The notes: generated by a model not told the origin, from the sequence alone. Shown: positions 25,605 to 35,347, counted from the first letter of the stretch. The stretch is 64,000 bases of DNA from Methanosarcina vacuolata Z-761 (GCF_000969905.1 NZ_CP009520.1:4340001-4404000); one strand, 5' to 3'. Numbers and translations: made by a program.

Positions 25605-25765
25605 TGTTTTTCTTGTTAATGTTTTCTTGTTAATGTTTTCTTGTTAATGTTTTCTTGTTAATGTTTTTTTGATGTTTTCTTGTTAATGTTTTCTTGTTAA
25701 TGTTTTTTTTACTGTTTTTACTGTTTTTACTGTTTTTTTGTAATGTTTTCTTGCAATGTTTTCTT
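25605..25765. repeat. T-rich tandem repeat
   Basis: Repeats of TTTTCTTGTTAATG (about 14-15 bases, six or more copies) grade into TTTTTACTG and TTTTCTTGCAATG variants. It occupies most of the gap between aroA and the methyltransferase gene and gives a long T tract on the plus strand after aroA, which could help termination. Confidence 0.8.
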
Positions 25766-25882
25766 TTTTGATAACCTCCGAGAGGTCAAAAAATTAGTTA
25801 TTTTCTAAGTGAATCTGAAATGAAATACAGAATTGATAAAAAATAACATAGTACTTATACAAAATATTCTATATTTTAGTAT

Positions 25883-26863
25883 ATGGAAATGAGGTGTAGG
25901 TGTGGAGATAGATGCATAAAGCCTATTTCGGAAGCGCTAAAAGACATTGAATTATTCTACAAACAATGCAAAGATTGCAAAACCGAAAAAATAAAGAAAT
26001 TCTCGCCTCTAGCAGAACAGATTAATTTAGATGAAATAGATAACTATTTTGGAAGTTGTAAATGCGGGAAGAGGCAACTTGATATTGTAATGGCTCACGT
26101 GCTAAAAATAATGATCGATGAAGGAATAAAAGATAAAAAAGCCAATTTAAGGAACTCATGTGTTCCTCTTGTGACTCCTGGCTATCCAAATGATACTGTT
26201 CCCTATTTGCCTAAGGGTTGTTTAGTAATATTATCTAATGAAGTGGATAAAAAATGTGCTGAAAGAATTATAAAGGAAGTTGAGGAAGTTAGAGGGGTTT
26301 TAAAGGGAGATATAAGAAAAACTGTGGGCGTAAAAGATTCTGATTCTAACCCTCATGTATATGAACTTCTTGCCGGATGCGATCTGAGATGTGATATTGT
26401 ACAGACTCCTTACGGTGCTTTAGGAACATACAAATATCAGCGTGAAATTCACATAGAGTTCCCACAGATAAAATCACCCAAAATAGAGATACTTGAAAAA
26501 GCTTTGAAAGATTATGATAAGCCTACTGTTCTTGATTGTACATGTGGCCCTGGTACTTTAGGAATCGCATGCCTTAAAGCAGGTGCACGAAAGGTTGTTT
26601 TTAATGATATATGGAACCCTGCAATAGAAACTACTTTGGTTAATTTAGAAGCTAATGGATTTCCAGTCAAACTTTCAGGCAGTGAAGGTGAATTAATAGC
26701 ATCTGGAGACAAGTTTGAAGTTTATAGTATGGACGTAAGAGAACTAGTGAATTGGTTGGATGAAAAATTTGATGTTTGTATTATAGACACATTTCCTGGT
26801 GTGGATACAACAGAATTTGTTGAAGCCGCAGGCAAATTAGGCAAAAAAGTTGTCGTTATCTAA
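25883..26863 (+). CDS. SAM-dependent methyltransferase, candidate McmA
   Basis: A 326-residue class I methyltransferase. SAM motif I is VLDCTCGPGTLG at 216-227, followed by the acidic strand-2 region VVFNDIWNP and motif IV-like FDVCIIDTFPG. The N-terminal 60 residues hold seven cysteines (5, 7, 11, 29, 32, 59, 61), suggesting a zinc or Fe-S site. In Methanosarcina acetivorans a methyltransferase gene on the mcrA side of the mcr operon, mcmA, is reported to S-methylate the McrA active-site cysteine; the position and family fit, so I propose that role. A different substrate remains possible. The ATG follows a TATA-like ATATTTTAGTAT closely. Confidence 0.62.
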   Translation: MEMRCRCGDRCIKPISEALKDIELFYKQCKDCKTEKIKKFSPLAEQINLDEIDNYFGSCKCGKRQLDIVMAHVLKIMIDEGIKDKKANLRNSCVPLVTPGYPNDTVPYLPKGCLVILSNEVDKKCAERIIKEVEEVRGVLKGDIRKTVGVKDSDSNPHVYELLAGCDLRCDIVQTPYGALGTYKYQREIHIEFPQIKSPKIEILEKALKDYDKPTVLDCTCGPGTLGIACLKAGARKVVFNDIWNPAIETTLVNLEANGFPVKLSGSEGELIASGDKFEVYSMDVRELVNWLDEKFDVCIIDTFPGVDTTEFVEAAGKLGKKVVVI

Positions 26864-27141
26864 AGTAGAATAATATGAATTGAGAATGTATCAAATTTAG
26901 TCTTTTTGTTTAATATTTTGGAATACATTATTGAAGACTCTAAGCAGCCAAAGATCTTTCCTAGTGAACCGATTCCAAAATAAATCCATTTTAGACTATT
27001 ATTTTACCAGAACTACATCTCTTTCTTATTTTATGTTCTCACATAAATAAGACTGATTTTCGTTAACTTGATTTATATATTGACTAGTCCTTTGTATTAT
27101 TCGTTTATCGAGTCGACTCTTAGTCCTCTCAACAAGCTTTT

Positions 27142-27636
27142 TCAACGACTCACCTTCAGCTTCATAGGTATATATGTTATGCCGTGCTCCGTAGTCTTTT
27201 CCCCCGTAATAACGAAGCCAAGTCTCTCATAAGCTATTACTGCATAAGGAGATGAATGTACTGAGATAAATGAAACATTCGGTTGCTCTTCTTGTACTTT
27301 AATAATTGCTCTAGCTAGAAGCTCCCTAGCGATACCATGACCACGATAATCTACAAACAAAAGAGCTATCCTGTCAGGTGGCATAAATTCTATCATACCA
27401 ACTATTTTCTCGTATCGAAAGGCTAAGAATACAAAACTGCCTGATGCAGAACGTTCTGCCATAGACACAGGGTTTGCAAAGCGATAAAACTCTTTTATTC
27501 CTTCATCATTAAAATCCGGTGCTACAAGCTTATCAAAGACTTTCCTGATCAAAGCACAGATATATTTTTCTTCACCTGATTGCATGGTTCTATAATATAT
27601 TCTTTTCATAATATTCTTTGAATGTTCCTTATTCAT
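27142..27636 (-). CDS. GNAT family N-acetyltransferase
   Basis: A 164-residue acetyltransferase. The acetyl-CoA site is visible as LFVDYRGHGIARELLARAI (motif A, variant R-x-x-G-x-A), followed by SPYAVIAYERLGF (motif B) and a C-terminal strand. Substrate unknown. Composition is more AT-rich than the surrounding genes, and it sits alone on the minus strand between the candidate mcmA and the mcr operon, as if inserted. An internal ATG giving MKRIYYRTM (27609) is an alternative start. Confidence 0.82.
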   Translation of the reverse strand: MNKEHSKNIMKRIYYRTMQSGEEKYICALIRKVFDKLVAPDFNDEGIKEFYRFANPVSMAERSASGSFVFLAFRYEKIVGMIEFMPPDRIALLFVDYRGHGIARELLARAIIKVQEEQPNVSFISVHSSPYAVIAYERLGFVITGEKTTEHGITYIPMKLKVSR

Positions 27637-28174
27637 TTATATTTCTTTTCTATATAGTAAATTTAAGTATAGACAATCTAGCATTCGATTCCAAAATTAA
27701 CTATCAACGGAAGAAGAATTCATTGATCAATGGACGAATTAAAAAGTTCAGGTTTGTGAACGTATTTTGGAATCAAAGCACTAGTGTACTTTTTTGACCC
27801 ATCTCTCAATTTACCATTACTGCTTTTACGCTCTTATTTTTCTTTTGCTTTTAAAATACTAGTGTCAAGAAAATTTAGTTATTGGTCATTTTATTGGTCA
27901 TTTAAAGCTCAGAATCATTGTGTGCTGACAAGAAACTACTAAAAATTATGTTCAATAATTAAGTTGCCATGACACTAGTACATTGAGCTTTATTCAGTTT
28001 CTTGTGAGTTTTAGAAAAGAAAATAAAGAGTTGTAGTTTCCATGAAATCATCAACTTCGTGAAAGAAAGTTCAAATTTATAATTGATACATAATATTTTT
28101 AAGACATCTTCTTAATTGAAATAAAGCTTCCTGAAAAACAGAAAGAGAAAACAAGTATAAAAAAGAGACAAAAA
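27637..28174. other. Gene-free spacer downstream of mcrA
   Basis: About 540 bases with no open frame of note between the GNAT gene start and the mcr terminator. It holds the MITE-like inverted repeat at 27857-27980 and a nearby extra copy of ACTAGTGTAC (about 27779), with little else. Confidence 0.5.
27857..27980. repeat. MITE-like inverted repeat element
   Basis: A perfect 11-bp inverted repeat TACTAGTGTCA / TGACACTAGTA bounds 124 bases. The match continues inward with mismatches for about 29 bases (TTAGTTATTGG against TTAATTATTGA). There is no coding capacity. This is the form of a small non-autonomous transposable element, although no parent element or clear target duplication is seen. 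Confidence 0.5.
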
Positions 28175-28192
28175 GTAGGCCAGAAGGCCTAC
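28165..28192 (-). terminator. mcr operon terminator
   Basis: On the minus strand GTAGGCC-TTCT-GGCCTAC forms a perfect seven-pair hairpin 30 bases after the mcrA stop codon, followed directly by TTTTTGTCTCTTTTTT. This is a convincing intrinsic-type terminator for the mcr transcript. Confidence 0.8.
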
Positions 28193-28221
28193 TCTGTTTT
28201 AAATTGTTGAATTTATTGAGT

Positions 28222-29937
28222 TTATTTTGCTGCTGGAATGACGAGGGATCTCTCACCGGCAGGCACGAACTCTCTGATTGCACCGCGGCCGAACTCTCTC
28301 CTGGGCTCTGCAAAGTTGAAGGGCATGAGGTCGTCAGCGAAGCAGACCTTGATGAGGGGGTTGACGGTGAATGCGTCTCCACGGCCTGCGTGAGCTGCCT
28401 GAGCGATACCTGCATATTCACCCTGGTGACCGACGTTCATTGCGTAGTTGGGGTAGTTTGGACCACGGAGTTCGTCTGGGAGACCTTCGTCGCCCTGGTA
28501 GGACAGAACGTTTGTGGCACCACACTGATCCTGCAGGTCGTATCCGAAGAATCCGAGCCTTCCCCATGCTTCCTTGTGCAGGTACATAGAGAGGTACCAA
28601 CCTGAGAGACCGGCATTGGCGTTTGCGGTTGCGAGGGCACTTGCAATACCAGCTGCTGCTGCGAGCACGCTTGCTCTCTGGGAACCACCGAAGTGATCTT
28701 CAAGGGCTGTTGGGAACTTCTCGTAGGTCTCGATACCGTAGAGTGTAGACTCGGTTGCGATGTCCTTTACGACTTCAAGGGTTGCCTTTACCTTGTTGTC
28801 TTTGCCAATGGTTGCAGCGCCGTTGTACTTGTCATTGATGTAGTCAATGTTGTAGTACACGTTGTTGTCGAGGATATCGTCAGTGTATGCAGCTGTTGCA
28901 TACTGTGTGAATCCGACACCACCGGACATATAGGATCCGAGCCAGATCTGGTCGTAGAGCATAGTGCCTGCACCGACGACTTCAAGGGAAATCTTTCCTG
29001 GGTCATCGGAGACACGGCTTGTCTGGACAATGTCTGACATGTGACCAAAGGACAGTCCACCGGGCTCATTAGGACCACGTGCACGCCTTGCGGGCAGCAT
29101 TTCACCCATGGAAACCAGAGCTGCGTGCTTTGCAGCAAAGGACAGGTCAGCGACGGCTGCTTCACCAGCGCACATTGCGTATGCGGAGATGAAGGACATA
29201 CCGATCTGCATGGCTGCCCACCTGGAGGTCTGAGCACCGTCAGTTGTTCTGGAGACAATTGTTGGGATGTGGATTGCCTGCCAGGTAGTCTTGCCGATGG
29301 AGGCCTTAATCTGGGCTGCCTGTTCTTCAGGGAATTCCTTGTTGATATCAATAAGGAACTGTTTGTCGATTTCGTCTGCAAGGGCGTCGTCGCCTGTGAA
29401 GACTTTCACGTAACAGTCGTCAACAAGGGCAGGGTGGGTTTCAACCATCATTTCCTGAACCACTGCTGCACCGGGCATGGCGTGGTTAAGGACTTCGAGG
29501 TAGTGGTTGATGGTTTCAGGAGTGACTTCCTTACCCAGCCTCTTCTCGAGGGTCTCGTGAGCCATGTCAAGACCGACAATACAGGTCCTTCTGATGTCAT
29601 CCCACATCTGCTGCATTGCAGCGTTGTTTACGTAGTGGAGGTCATCAGGTTCACAAACAATATCAGTGCCAGAAATGACGTAAGGAGTAATTGCACGCTG
29701 ACCAAGGGGGGCACCGGAGTGCATCATTGGGTTGTAGAATGCAATACCTCTCTTCTCAGCAATTTCTTTACCGGCTTTAATCATTTCGACTTTTCTGGGG
29801 TCCTGCTCAGGGCCTAACCTCAGGAACTTTTCAGTCTTGCCGGTGATGTCGACACCTGTCTGCTTGTTTGAACCAAATTCCTGTGCGAACTTGACTTCCA
29901 TTGAATTTTTAAATTTTGAGAAAATGTCTGCTGCCAT
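28222..29937 (-). CDS. mcrA: Methyl-coenzyme M reductase alpha subunit
   Basis: Catalytic subunit of MCR, which makes methane from methyl-CoM and CoB using nickel cofactor F430. Counting from MAADIFSKF (571 residues), the F430 axial ligand is Gln161 (VVQEMM), and the residues modified in Methanosarcina are all present: His271 (N-methyl), Arg285 (5-C-methyl), Gly465 (thioglycine, in GFFGYDLQ) and Cys472 (S-methyl). The frame is open 27 codons further upstream, but that part overlaps mcrG; the ATG at 29937 has a GAGGTGA ribosome site. It is the last gene of mcrBDCGA, 10 bases after mcrG. Confidence 0.98.
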   Translation of the reverse strand: MAADIFSKFKNSMEVKFAQEFGSNKQTGVDITGKTEKFLRLGPEQDPRKVEMIKAGKEIAEKRGIAFYNPMMHSGAPLGQRAITPYVISGTDIVCEPDDLHYVNNAAMQQMWDDIRRTCIVGLDMAHETLEKRLGKEVTPETINHYLEVLNHAMPGAAVVQEMMVETHPALVDDCYVKVFTGDDALADEIDKQFLIDINKEFPEEQAAQIKASIGKTTWQAIHIPTIVSRTTDGAQTSRWAAMQIGMSFISAYAMCAGEAAVADLSFAAKHAALVSMGEMLPARRARGPNEPGGLSFGHMSDIVQTSRVSDDPGKISLEVVGAGTMLYDQIWLGSYMSGGVGFTQYATAAYTDDILDNNVYYNIDYINDKYNGAATIGKDNKVKATLEVVKDIATESTLYGIETYEKFPTALEDHFGGSQRASVLAAAAGIASALATANANAGLSGWYLSMYLHKEAWGRLGFFGYDLQDQCGATNVLSYQGDEGLPDELRGPNYPNYAMNVGHQGEYAGIAQAAHAGRGDAFTVNPLIKVCFADDLMPFNFAEPRREFGRGAIREFVPAGERSLVIPAAK

Positions 29938-29947
29938 TGTGGTCACC

Positions 29948-30694
29948 TCATTTCGGCTGGAAACCGAATTTTGTCCTCTGATCGAATATCCTGTGTACCC
30001 ATTCAACGACTTCTGCATCGTCCCTGAAGGCTACATTGTCCACACGGTAAATGGTGGTTCTCTTTGCGGCTTCTTCGCTGGACATGGGCTTGCCGAGGTC
30101 TACTTTCCTGTCGAGTGGAATTGCAACCTGGTCCTTGTCCATGATGATGGTGCCGTTTTCAAGTCTTCTCCTGTCGAGCATGTCGAACATTACACCGTCT
30201 TCCTGAAGACGGACAGAGTGACCGTGCACAGTTGCACCACGCACACCTGCGAGTGCATGGTCAGTGATTTCGGTTTCCATCTGAACCTTTGCGCACTGTT
30301 CCATATCTCTTTCACGGGCTTCAACGATCTGACGACCGGAAAGGGTACCTGGGTCTACACCTCTGAAGTTGATTGCTGCAAAATAGGATCTGAAATATGG
30401 GGTTGCAGGCGCGTTGTACATTGAGTCAGCAAACTGAATGTACCTTACTCTGTCTCCTGCTGCTGCACCGGGTGTAGCTGCAACATTTTCACGGGTCGAG
30501 CATGCAGGCTCTCCCATCTCTGCAAGTGGTGGGTGGGTGCTTGGATAGTCGCTTCCTGGGGCGCGGTGCCCGAGAACTGCAGTTAAGTCTTCGTCTGAAA
30601 TTTCCCTGAGTTTCTCAAGTTTTCCAGACATGTGTTTTCTTCTGTTAGCGGCAACTGATGTTGCGCCTGGATAAAATTGTCTTTCGTAAGCCAT
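29948..30694 (-). CDS. mcrG: Methyl-coenzyme M reductase gamma subunit
   Basis: Third structural subunit of the MCR hexamer, 248 residues, starting [20 protein letters not shown]. The segments [32 protein letters not shown] and RTTIYRVDN are characteristic. An AAGGAG ribosome site lies within the end of mcrC; the mcrC stop overlaps the upstream region by a few bases, so the two are coupled. The gene precedes mcrA. Confidence 0.97.
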   Translation of the reverse strand: MAYERQFYPGATSVAANRRKHMSGKLEKLREISDEDLTAVLGHRAPGSDYPSTHPPLAEMGEPACSTRENVAATPGAAAGDRVRYIQFADSMYNAPATPYFRSYFAAINFRGVDPGTLSGRQIVEARERDMEQCAKVQMETEITDHALAGVRGATVHGHSVRLQEDGVMFDMLDRRRLENGTIIMDKDQVAIPLDRKVDLGKPMSSEEAAKRTTIYRVDNVAFRDDAEVVEWVHRIFDQRTKFGFQPK

Positions 30695-30695
30695 C

Positions 30696-31325
30696 TCATG
30701 CAACTCCTTTATGATCTTCTAACTGGTCTAATGTAGTCTTGACGTATTTAATGATAAGATTTAGCTTGTCCCTGGGACAGGAATCACCGCGTGTAACTCC
30801 ACTCACCATATCCATCACAATTCCTTTTGTAAGAATATTTTCATCCCTTGGCATTACTAATCTCGTCTTTATCCCTGCCTCTGCAAAATCCTCAAAATCT
30901 ACCGGGATCTGGCTGACTACAATCGCCGGAATATTAGCCTGACTCAGGATTTCCCTGGTCTTTCTAACCACATGATCCTTGATATTTCCGAGGTGAATCA
31001 CGGCCAGCTTGTGCATTTCAATCTGTGCTACTTCTACTGGACTCAGTACAAAAGATCCGGTTCTCATACCTGATTCAGGGATTCCGGAGCCTGAGTAGAG
31101 TACCAGCACACTGACCTGAATGTTTTCTTTCCTCATTCCATATGTGATCTCACATACCGGTTTTGTGATATGCCTCTGGCCGGGACTCATGGCAATAGCT
31201 ACAACCTCAGCACGGCCGGCTTCTGAGAGAGTGCCTCTTTGGGCAAGTCCTCCTCCTCTGCCAAGTCCCGCACCGCATCGGCAGTCAACTACCTGTGTTT
31301 CCCGATCGATCATCATATTTTTCAC
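30696..31325 (-). CDS. mcrC: Methyl-coenzyme M reductase operon protein C
   Basis: Accessory protein linked to ATP-dependent activation and reduction of MCR in purified activation complexes. Family features are the DRETQVVDCRCGAGLGRGGG N-terminus, with two cysteines near a glycine-rich loop, and CEITYGMRKENIQVSVLVLYSGSG. The GTG at 31325 overlaps the mcrD stop by four bases; ATGs at 31316 or 31313 (giving MIDRETQ) are possible instead. 209 residues. Confidence 0.92.
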   Translation of the reverse strand: MKNMMIDRETQVVDCRCGAGLGRGGGLAQRGTLSEAGRAEVVAIAMSPGQRHITKPVCEITYGMRKENIQVSVLVLYSGSGIPESGMRTGSFVLSPVEVAQIEMHKLAVIHLGNIKDHVVRKTREILSQANIPAIVVSQIPVDFEDFAEAGIKTRLVMPRDENILTKGIVMDMVSGVTRGDSCPRDKLNLIIKYVKTTLDQLEDHKGVA

Positions 31326-31837
31326 TCATCTTTGTCCTTTATTTCTTCTTGCTCCTTTTGTTTCTCGATAAAGATGAGCTGATCTATCTTAGTTCTAGGA
31401 TCTACCATACCAAGCAACCTAGGGTCTGCTTCAGGACCAAGTTTGGCATAGTCAGTTACAGTAGGCTTTTTCCTGAGGAAATGTCCTTCCCTGAATTCAA
31501 AGGGGAACGGAAGCAATTTTTCGCACACTTCCCTTATCTGTTCTTTAGCTTCGGCGCTTGAAAGTTCAACCCTGATCCTGCCTACACAGATCTTCAATTC
31601 AATAACCTGATCTCCAATCTGAATAGGCTTTCTCAGTGGATGTTCTACTTTTTCCCCAGTACCGGGACCGGCAGACACCTTATCGGGTAGTCTGTTTCCC
31701 TGCACCATGACGCGAATTACTCCGTCCACCTTGTAGATTTCAGCAATGAGATTCTGAGCTGTTTCAGGGGACAGGATTCTACTGGGAAAAATTTCGATTT
31801 GAATAGAATCTTCCGTATTTGAAGCAGAGTCTGACAT
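31322..31837 (-). CDS. mcrD: Methyl-coenzyme M reductase operon protein D
   Basis: A 171-residue accessory protein that binds MCR and is thought to help assembly or F430 insertion. Recognised from the IQIEIFPSRILSPETAQNLI start, the VMVQGNRLPDKV segment and the GHFLRKKPTVTDYAKLGPEADPRLLG C-terminal half. A highly charged Glu/Lys tail ends the protein. It follows mcrB by 24 bases and overlaps mcrC. Confidence 0.93.
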   Translation of the reverse strand: MSDSASNTEDSIQIEIFPSRILSPETAQNLIAEIYKVDGVIRVMVQGNRLPDKVSAGPGTGEKVEHPLRKPIQIGDQVIELKICVGRIRVELSSAEAKEQIREVCEKLLPFPFEFREGHFLRKKPTVTDYAKLGPEADPRLLGMVDPRTKIDQLIFIEKQKEQEEIKDKDE

Positions 31838-31861
31838 CTTTAGACCTTTTGAATTATATGT

Positions 31862-33166
31862 TTAGAGCACTCCTGCAACTGCCTTAATTGGCTCGCGGAA
31901 TTCTGGTATTGCACCAAACACGTCACCTATCAGGCCGGATGTTGATTCGATTGTGAACATCTGGGTACCTGCATCAAGAGCTACTGCTGCGCATACACAG
32001 GGGATTGCGAACCCTCTGGAGTGTCTGGTAACGACGTGGTTACCGTTGAAGACACCAGGCCCACCGCCACCATAGATGGAGTGACTGAAGAATGAGAACC
32101 CTACCGCGGTACCTTCTACTTTACCGTAGTCGCATCCTGGAAGACCAGTTTCCTTCTCAAGGATATCGTTGAAGTAGAGAAGTGTTGAGGAAACGTTCTG
32201 AGCTGCACGGCCTGCACCACAGTTCACGAGGGTGGCTGCAAGGGTACCAACTGCTGCACAGGCATTCCACTTTGGAACGTCGTTTGCTTTATAGAAGTTG
32301 TATCCAGAAGGAGCGGTCTTGTCAACTGAGATAATACCAGCTTCAATTGCCCTGCGGACAACAGATTCGATAACGGTTCCAATGGTTCCGTCCTTACCGT
32401 TTTCCTTTACAATTTCATATAAGAGGTTGTTGGCGTTGAGACCCTGGTATGCAAGACCGAGGAGCTGATGCCTCTCGAACATACCGACTGCTCCACCCAT
32501 CTCGAAGATGCCAGACTGCTCGTAGATGGAAGAGAGAGCGGATGCGTTCATTGCATTCCTGTTGGAGATTGCTGCAACGTGGTTGGCCATAATGTTCCTG
32601 AGGGAGAAGCCAAGACCTTCATTGTTCTGGGGGATGCTGAGAATACCCTGAACCTGACCGCCCATGAGATCCATTGTCTGTGGGTAGCTTCCCCAGACAG
32701 CTGATTTTACGATAGGAGCATCATAAGGATCAGTTCCAAACATGTCCATAATAGTCTGAGTGACTGCTGCTGCACCAACTGTTGTTGCGGACATGAAGTC
32801 GGCACCTGCAATAATCCTGGATTTTGGGGACTGGATCAGGAGGCTCTTTCCGCCTTTGACTTTAATGACATTGGTATCGTCGCCTTCATCGACCTGGACG
32901 AGTTTTTTAACATTTTCTGCAATTGCATCAGCATTGCCTACAATGTCATAGTTAAGTCCGCGGCCTAAGATCTGACGGCCCTTTCCGCCCATCTTGCCGC
33001 TGGCAAGTGCACCCTGAATACCTGCGAGGTTGACTGCAACTGACCTCTTAGTGTCCATGATGATCGATTGAATTGCTGCGTTTCTTGTTGGAGCAAGGGA
33101 CATAATGTCGACATTGCTCTCGAGCAGTTTTCCTCTGTCGTCGTAGATGTCTACTGTGTCAGACAC
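31862..33166 (-). CDS. mcrB: Methyl-coenzyme M reductase beta subunit
   Basis: Second large MCR subunit, 434 residues, which lines the substrate channel. The segments VDIYDDRGKLLESNVDIMSL, the glycine-rich GGKGRQILGRGLNYD, NFYKANDVPKWNACAA and FFSHSIYGGGGPGVFNGNH are diagnostic. Translation begins at a GTG (33164-33166) with a strong GGAGG site at ideal spacing. It is the first gene of the operon, behind a leader of some 200 bases. Confidence 0.97.
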   Translation of the reverse strand: MSDTVDIYDDRGKLLESNVDIMSLAPTRNAAIQSIIMDTKRSVAVNLAGIQGALASGKMGGKGRQILGRGLNYDIVGNADAIAENVKKLVQVDEGDDTNVIKVKGGKSLLIQSPKSRIIAGADFMSATTVGAAAVTQTIMDMFGTDPYDAPIVKSAVWGSYPQTMDLMGGQVQGILSIPQNNEGLGFSLRNIMANHVAAISNRNAMNASALSSIYEQSGIFEMGGAVGMFERHQLLGLAYQGLNANNLLYEIVKENGKDGTIGTVIESVVRRAIEAGIISVDKTAPSGYNFYKANDVPKWNACAAVGTLAATLVNCGAGRAAQNVSSTLLYFNDILEKETGLPGCDYGKVEGTAVGFSFFSHSIYGGGGPGVFNGNHVVTRHSRGFAIPCVCAAVALDAGTQMFTIESTSGLIGDVFGAIPEFREPIKAVAGVL

Positions 33167-33218
33167 TTTAATTTCCTCCTTAATTTATTAAAATCATTTT
33201 GGGATTGGTCACCTATTC

Positions 33219-33234
33219 GAGTGCTTTTGCACTC
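33219..33234 (-). promoter_or_regulatory. Hairpin in the mcr 5' leader
   Basis: GAGTGC-TTTT-GCACTC is a perfect six-pair stem with a four-base loop, 53 bases before the mcrB start codon and well downstream of the likely promoter, so it should form in the mRNA. A stability or translational role is possible; the sequence alone does not show which. Confidence 0.5.
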
Positions 33235-33383
33235 AATAAATCAAGTACCGCTTTGTTTTTAAGTGTCCACTATTCCCAATGAAATCTCATTCGTTTAGAA
33301 GGTACTTAAATCTTTTGTGTTCTCCGATAAATTAATTTGTGTATTTTTTTAAAATATAATATATTAATTTGTAATCTATTTTT

Positions 33384-33400
33384 ATAAAAATATATAAAAA
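33384..33400 (-). promoter_or_regulatory. Likely mcr promoter TATA region
   Basis: On the minus strand CCGCTTTTTTATATATTTTTATAAA offers the best TATA box between mcrB and mmp10, with a transcript start expected near 33365 and a leader of about 200 bases. The whole region is AT-rich, so the choice is uncertain. Confidence 0.35.
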
Positions 33401-33552
33401 AGCGGCATCGATAGAAAAATAAAATTTTAATATACTTAAAGCTCGTCAAAAATATACCATATGACTTATAAAAAATAGTTAGTTAGAAAACGGAGAATAG
33501 ATGTCAAATTTATTAAGATGTTGTTTTATACCTGAGAGTCATACCAAAAAGA

Positions 33553-33561
33553 TTTATTAAT
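33553..33561 (+). promoter_or_regulatory. mmp10 promoter TATA box
   Basis: TTTATTAAT lies about 29 bases before the mmp10 ATG at 33586, which predicts a leaderless or nearly leaderless transcript. No ribosome site precedes the ATG, in agreement. Confidence 0.4.
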
Positions 33562-33585
33562 ACCTTGATAATACGAAAGTTTAAT

Positions 33586-34821
33586 ATGGAAGTCGTTGTC
33601 GATGTAGGCGGAAATCCAGGGGTAGACTGTAGAGGCTTTTGCAAATACTGTTATTTCAAAAAGGTTAAAGACATTCAGCCTCTGGGCTGCAAGTATTGTC
33701 TCCCTTTCAAGAAAGGATGTGACTACTGCACACGCAGTGTAAAGGAATCATATTCGGGTTTCAAGCCTCTTCAGGTAGTACTGGAGGAAACTTCAAGAAA
33801 ACTCTATTTCGCAAGTGGAGAGATTAAAAAATTCACTATTAGCGGAGGAGGAGATTTAAGCTGTTATCCTGAACTGAAGAATCTTGTCGCTTTCTTATCT
33901 CAGTTCAAGACCCAAATACATCTGGGGTATACAAGCGGAAAAGGTTTCAGCAAGCCTGATGACGCTCTTTTCTACATAGACCATGGTGTCACAGAGGTAA
34001 GTTTTACAGTCTTTGCGACTGATCCGGTTCTAAGAGCAGAATACATGAAAGACCCGGAACCCGAAGCTTCTATACAGGTTCTCCGGGACTTCTGTGCCCA
34101 TTGTGATGTATATGGGGCAATTGTGCTCATTCCGGGAGTAAATGATGGAGAGGTCCTTGATAAGACTCTCAGTGGCCTTGAAACGATGGGTGCAAAAGGA
34201 GCTATTCTGATGAGATTTGCAAACTTTTCGGAAAACGGGCTTATCCTGAATAATGCTCCTATCATTCCGGGCATAATCCCACATAACATTGAGGAATTCA
34301 CGGAGCTGGTACGTAATTCCGCAGCAAAGCACCCTTCTATGAGGATAACAGGAACTCCGCTTGAAGATCCCTTAATTGGCTCTCCTTTTGCGATCAGGAA
34401 TGTACCCGAAGCCCTTGAAAAACTTCCGAGGACAACAAAAAGAGCCACCATTATTACAGGCCAGATAGCAGCTCCAAGACTAAGGGAAATCTTTGAAGCT
34501 CTTGGAGGTTCCGTGAATGTTGTATCTCCAAAAAAAGATATTGGATGCCTCATTACTATTGAAGATCTCAAAAATATGGACCTATCTGAAGTAAGTGAGA
34601 CTGTTTTCATCCCTGGGAGGGCTTTTGTTCATGATATGGAAGTTAAGGAGATCTTTAAAAGAGATGGAGTGGACAGGCTTGTTCGCAGAGGTCCGGAACT
34701 TCTTTCCGTAGACGGCGAAATGTCAATAGGGATGAAAAAAGAAGAAGTTCTGGAACTGGAAATTAAAAACTTTACCGAGCTTATAGGGCAGATTAATTCC
34801 CTTGGGCTACCTATGAAGTAA
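33586..34821 (+). CDS. mmp10: MCR arginine C-methyltransferase (methanogenesis marker 10)
   Basis: Radical SAM enzyme that methylates carbon 5 of Arg285 of McrA. The radical SAM cluster motif CRGFCKYC (Cys15, Cys19, Cys22) is followed at once by a second cysteine group (35, 38, 45, 48), as in Mmp10. The [14 protein letters not shown] and [17 protein letters not shown] segments fit the radical SAM barrel. The length from [10 protein letters not shown] is 411 residues, and I prefer this ATG to codons further upstream. It is transcribed divergently from the mcr operon, next to its own substrate. Confidence 0.92.
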   Translation: MEVVVDVGGNPGVDCRGFCKYCYFKKVKDIQPLGCKYCLPFKKGCDYCTRSVKESYSGFKPLQVVLEETSRKLYFASGEIKKFTISGGGDLSCYPELKNLVAFLSQFKTQIHLGYTSGKGFSKPDDALFYIDHGVTEVSFTVFATDPVLRAEYMKDPEPEASIQVLRDFCAHCDVYGAIVLIPGVNDGEVLDKTLSGLETMGAKGAILMRFANFSENGLILNNAPIIPGIIPHNIEEFTELVRNSAAKHPSMRITGTPLEDPLIGSPFAIRNVPEALEKLPRTTKRATIITGQIAAPRLREIFEALGGSVNVVSPKKDIGCLITIEDLKNMDLSEVSETVFIPGRAFVHDMEVKEIFKRDGVDRLVRRGPELLSVDGEMSIGMKKEEVLELEIKNFTELIGQINSLGLPMK

Positions 34822-34842
34822 ACTATCCCTAAGCTAAACAAG

Positions 34843-34950
34843 CTGTCCGACAATTACTTCGGTAATAAAAGAATTCCTTCTTTTTTTATTTAAAGGCCTT
34901 ATTTGCTTTTTTTTAGCACTTTTTTATTACTACCAATAATTGCCGGACAG
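34843..34950. repeat. Inverted repeat between mmp10 and polC, MITE-like
   Basis: CTGTCCGACAATTACTTCGG with the following TAATAAAA (34843-34870) matches the reverse complement of 34922-34950 at most positions, the outer nine bases with one mismatch. The 51-base centre is T-rich and has the palindrome AAGGCCTT. It sits between the 3' ends of two convergent genes, so it could be a two-way terminator or a tiny non-autonomous element. The remaining spacer to 35347 shows nothing. Confidence 0.5.
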
Positions 34951-35347
34951 CCTGTAAAGACTCAGGGGTTTTACGCTTCGTCATATAAACCATATTATCA
35001 AAACCAGCCTAAATCGGAGTAAAAAAGCAGTGAGAGTATTAAAAAAATTACCCTGTTAAAGATACAGATAATCAAACAGATAGTATATAAATAGCATATC
35101 AATTATATAAATACGTGAAAAATATATAGAAAAAAATATCAACTTTAAGAGAGTGGACTTATCCCTGTAAGAAACAGTCAAAACCTAAAAAGAGTCTCTT
35201 TTCGAAAGGAGGACAAGACTGTTTACAGTAAAATTAGAAAACTAGTTAATAAACACTTCTGTATTTTAGGACTCTCAAAATGCCCTGCCTCCTTTCAAAC
35301 AAATAGAATAATTTATTTTAAGTGTTAAGATTTCTTGCTATTCGTTT

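Noticed and set aside
29041-29817. 258-codon plus-strand frame opposite mcrA
   Set aside because: It mirrors the highly biased codon use of mcrA, has a Cys/Gly/Val-rich improbable composition, and lies fully inside a certain gene.
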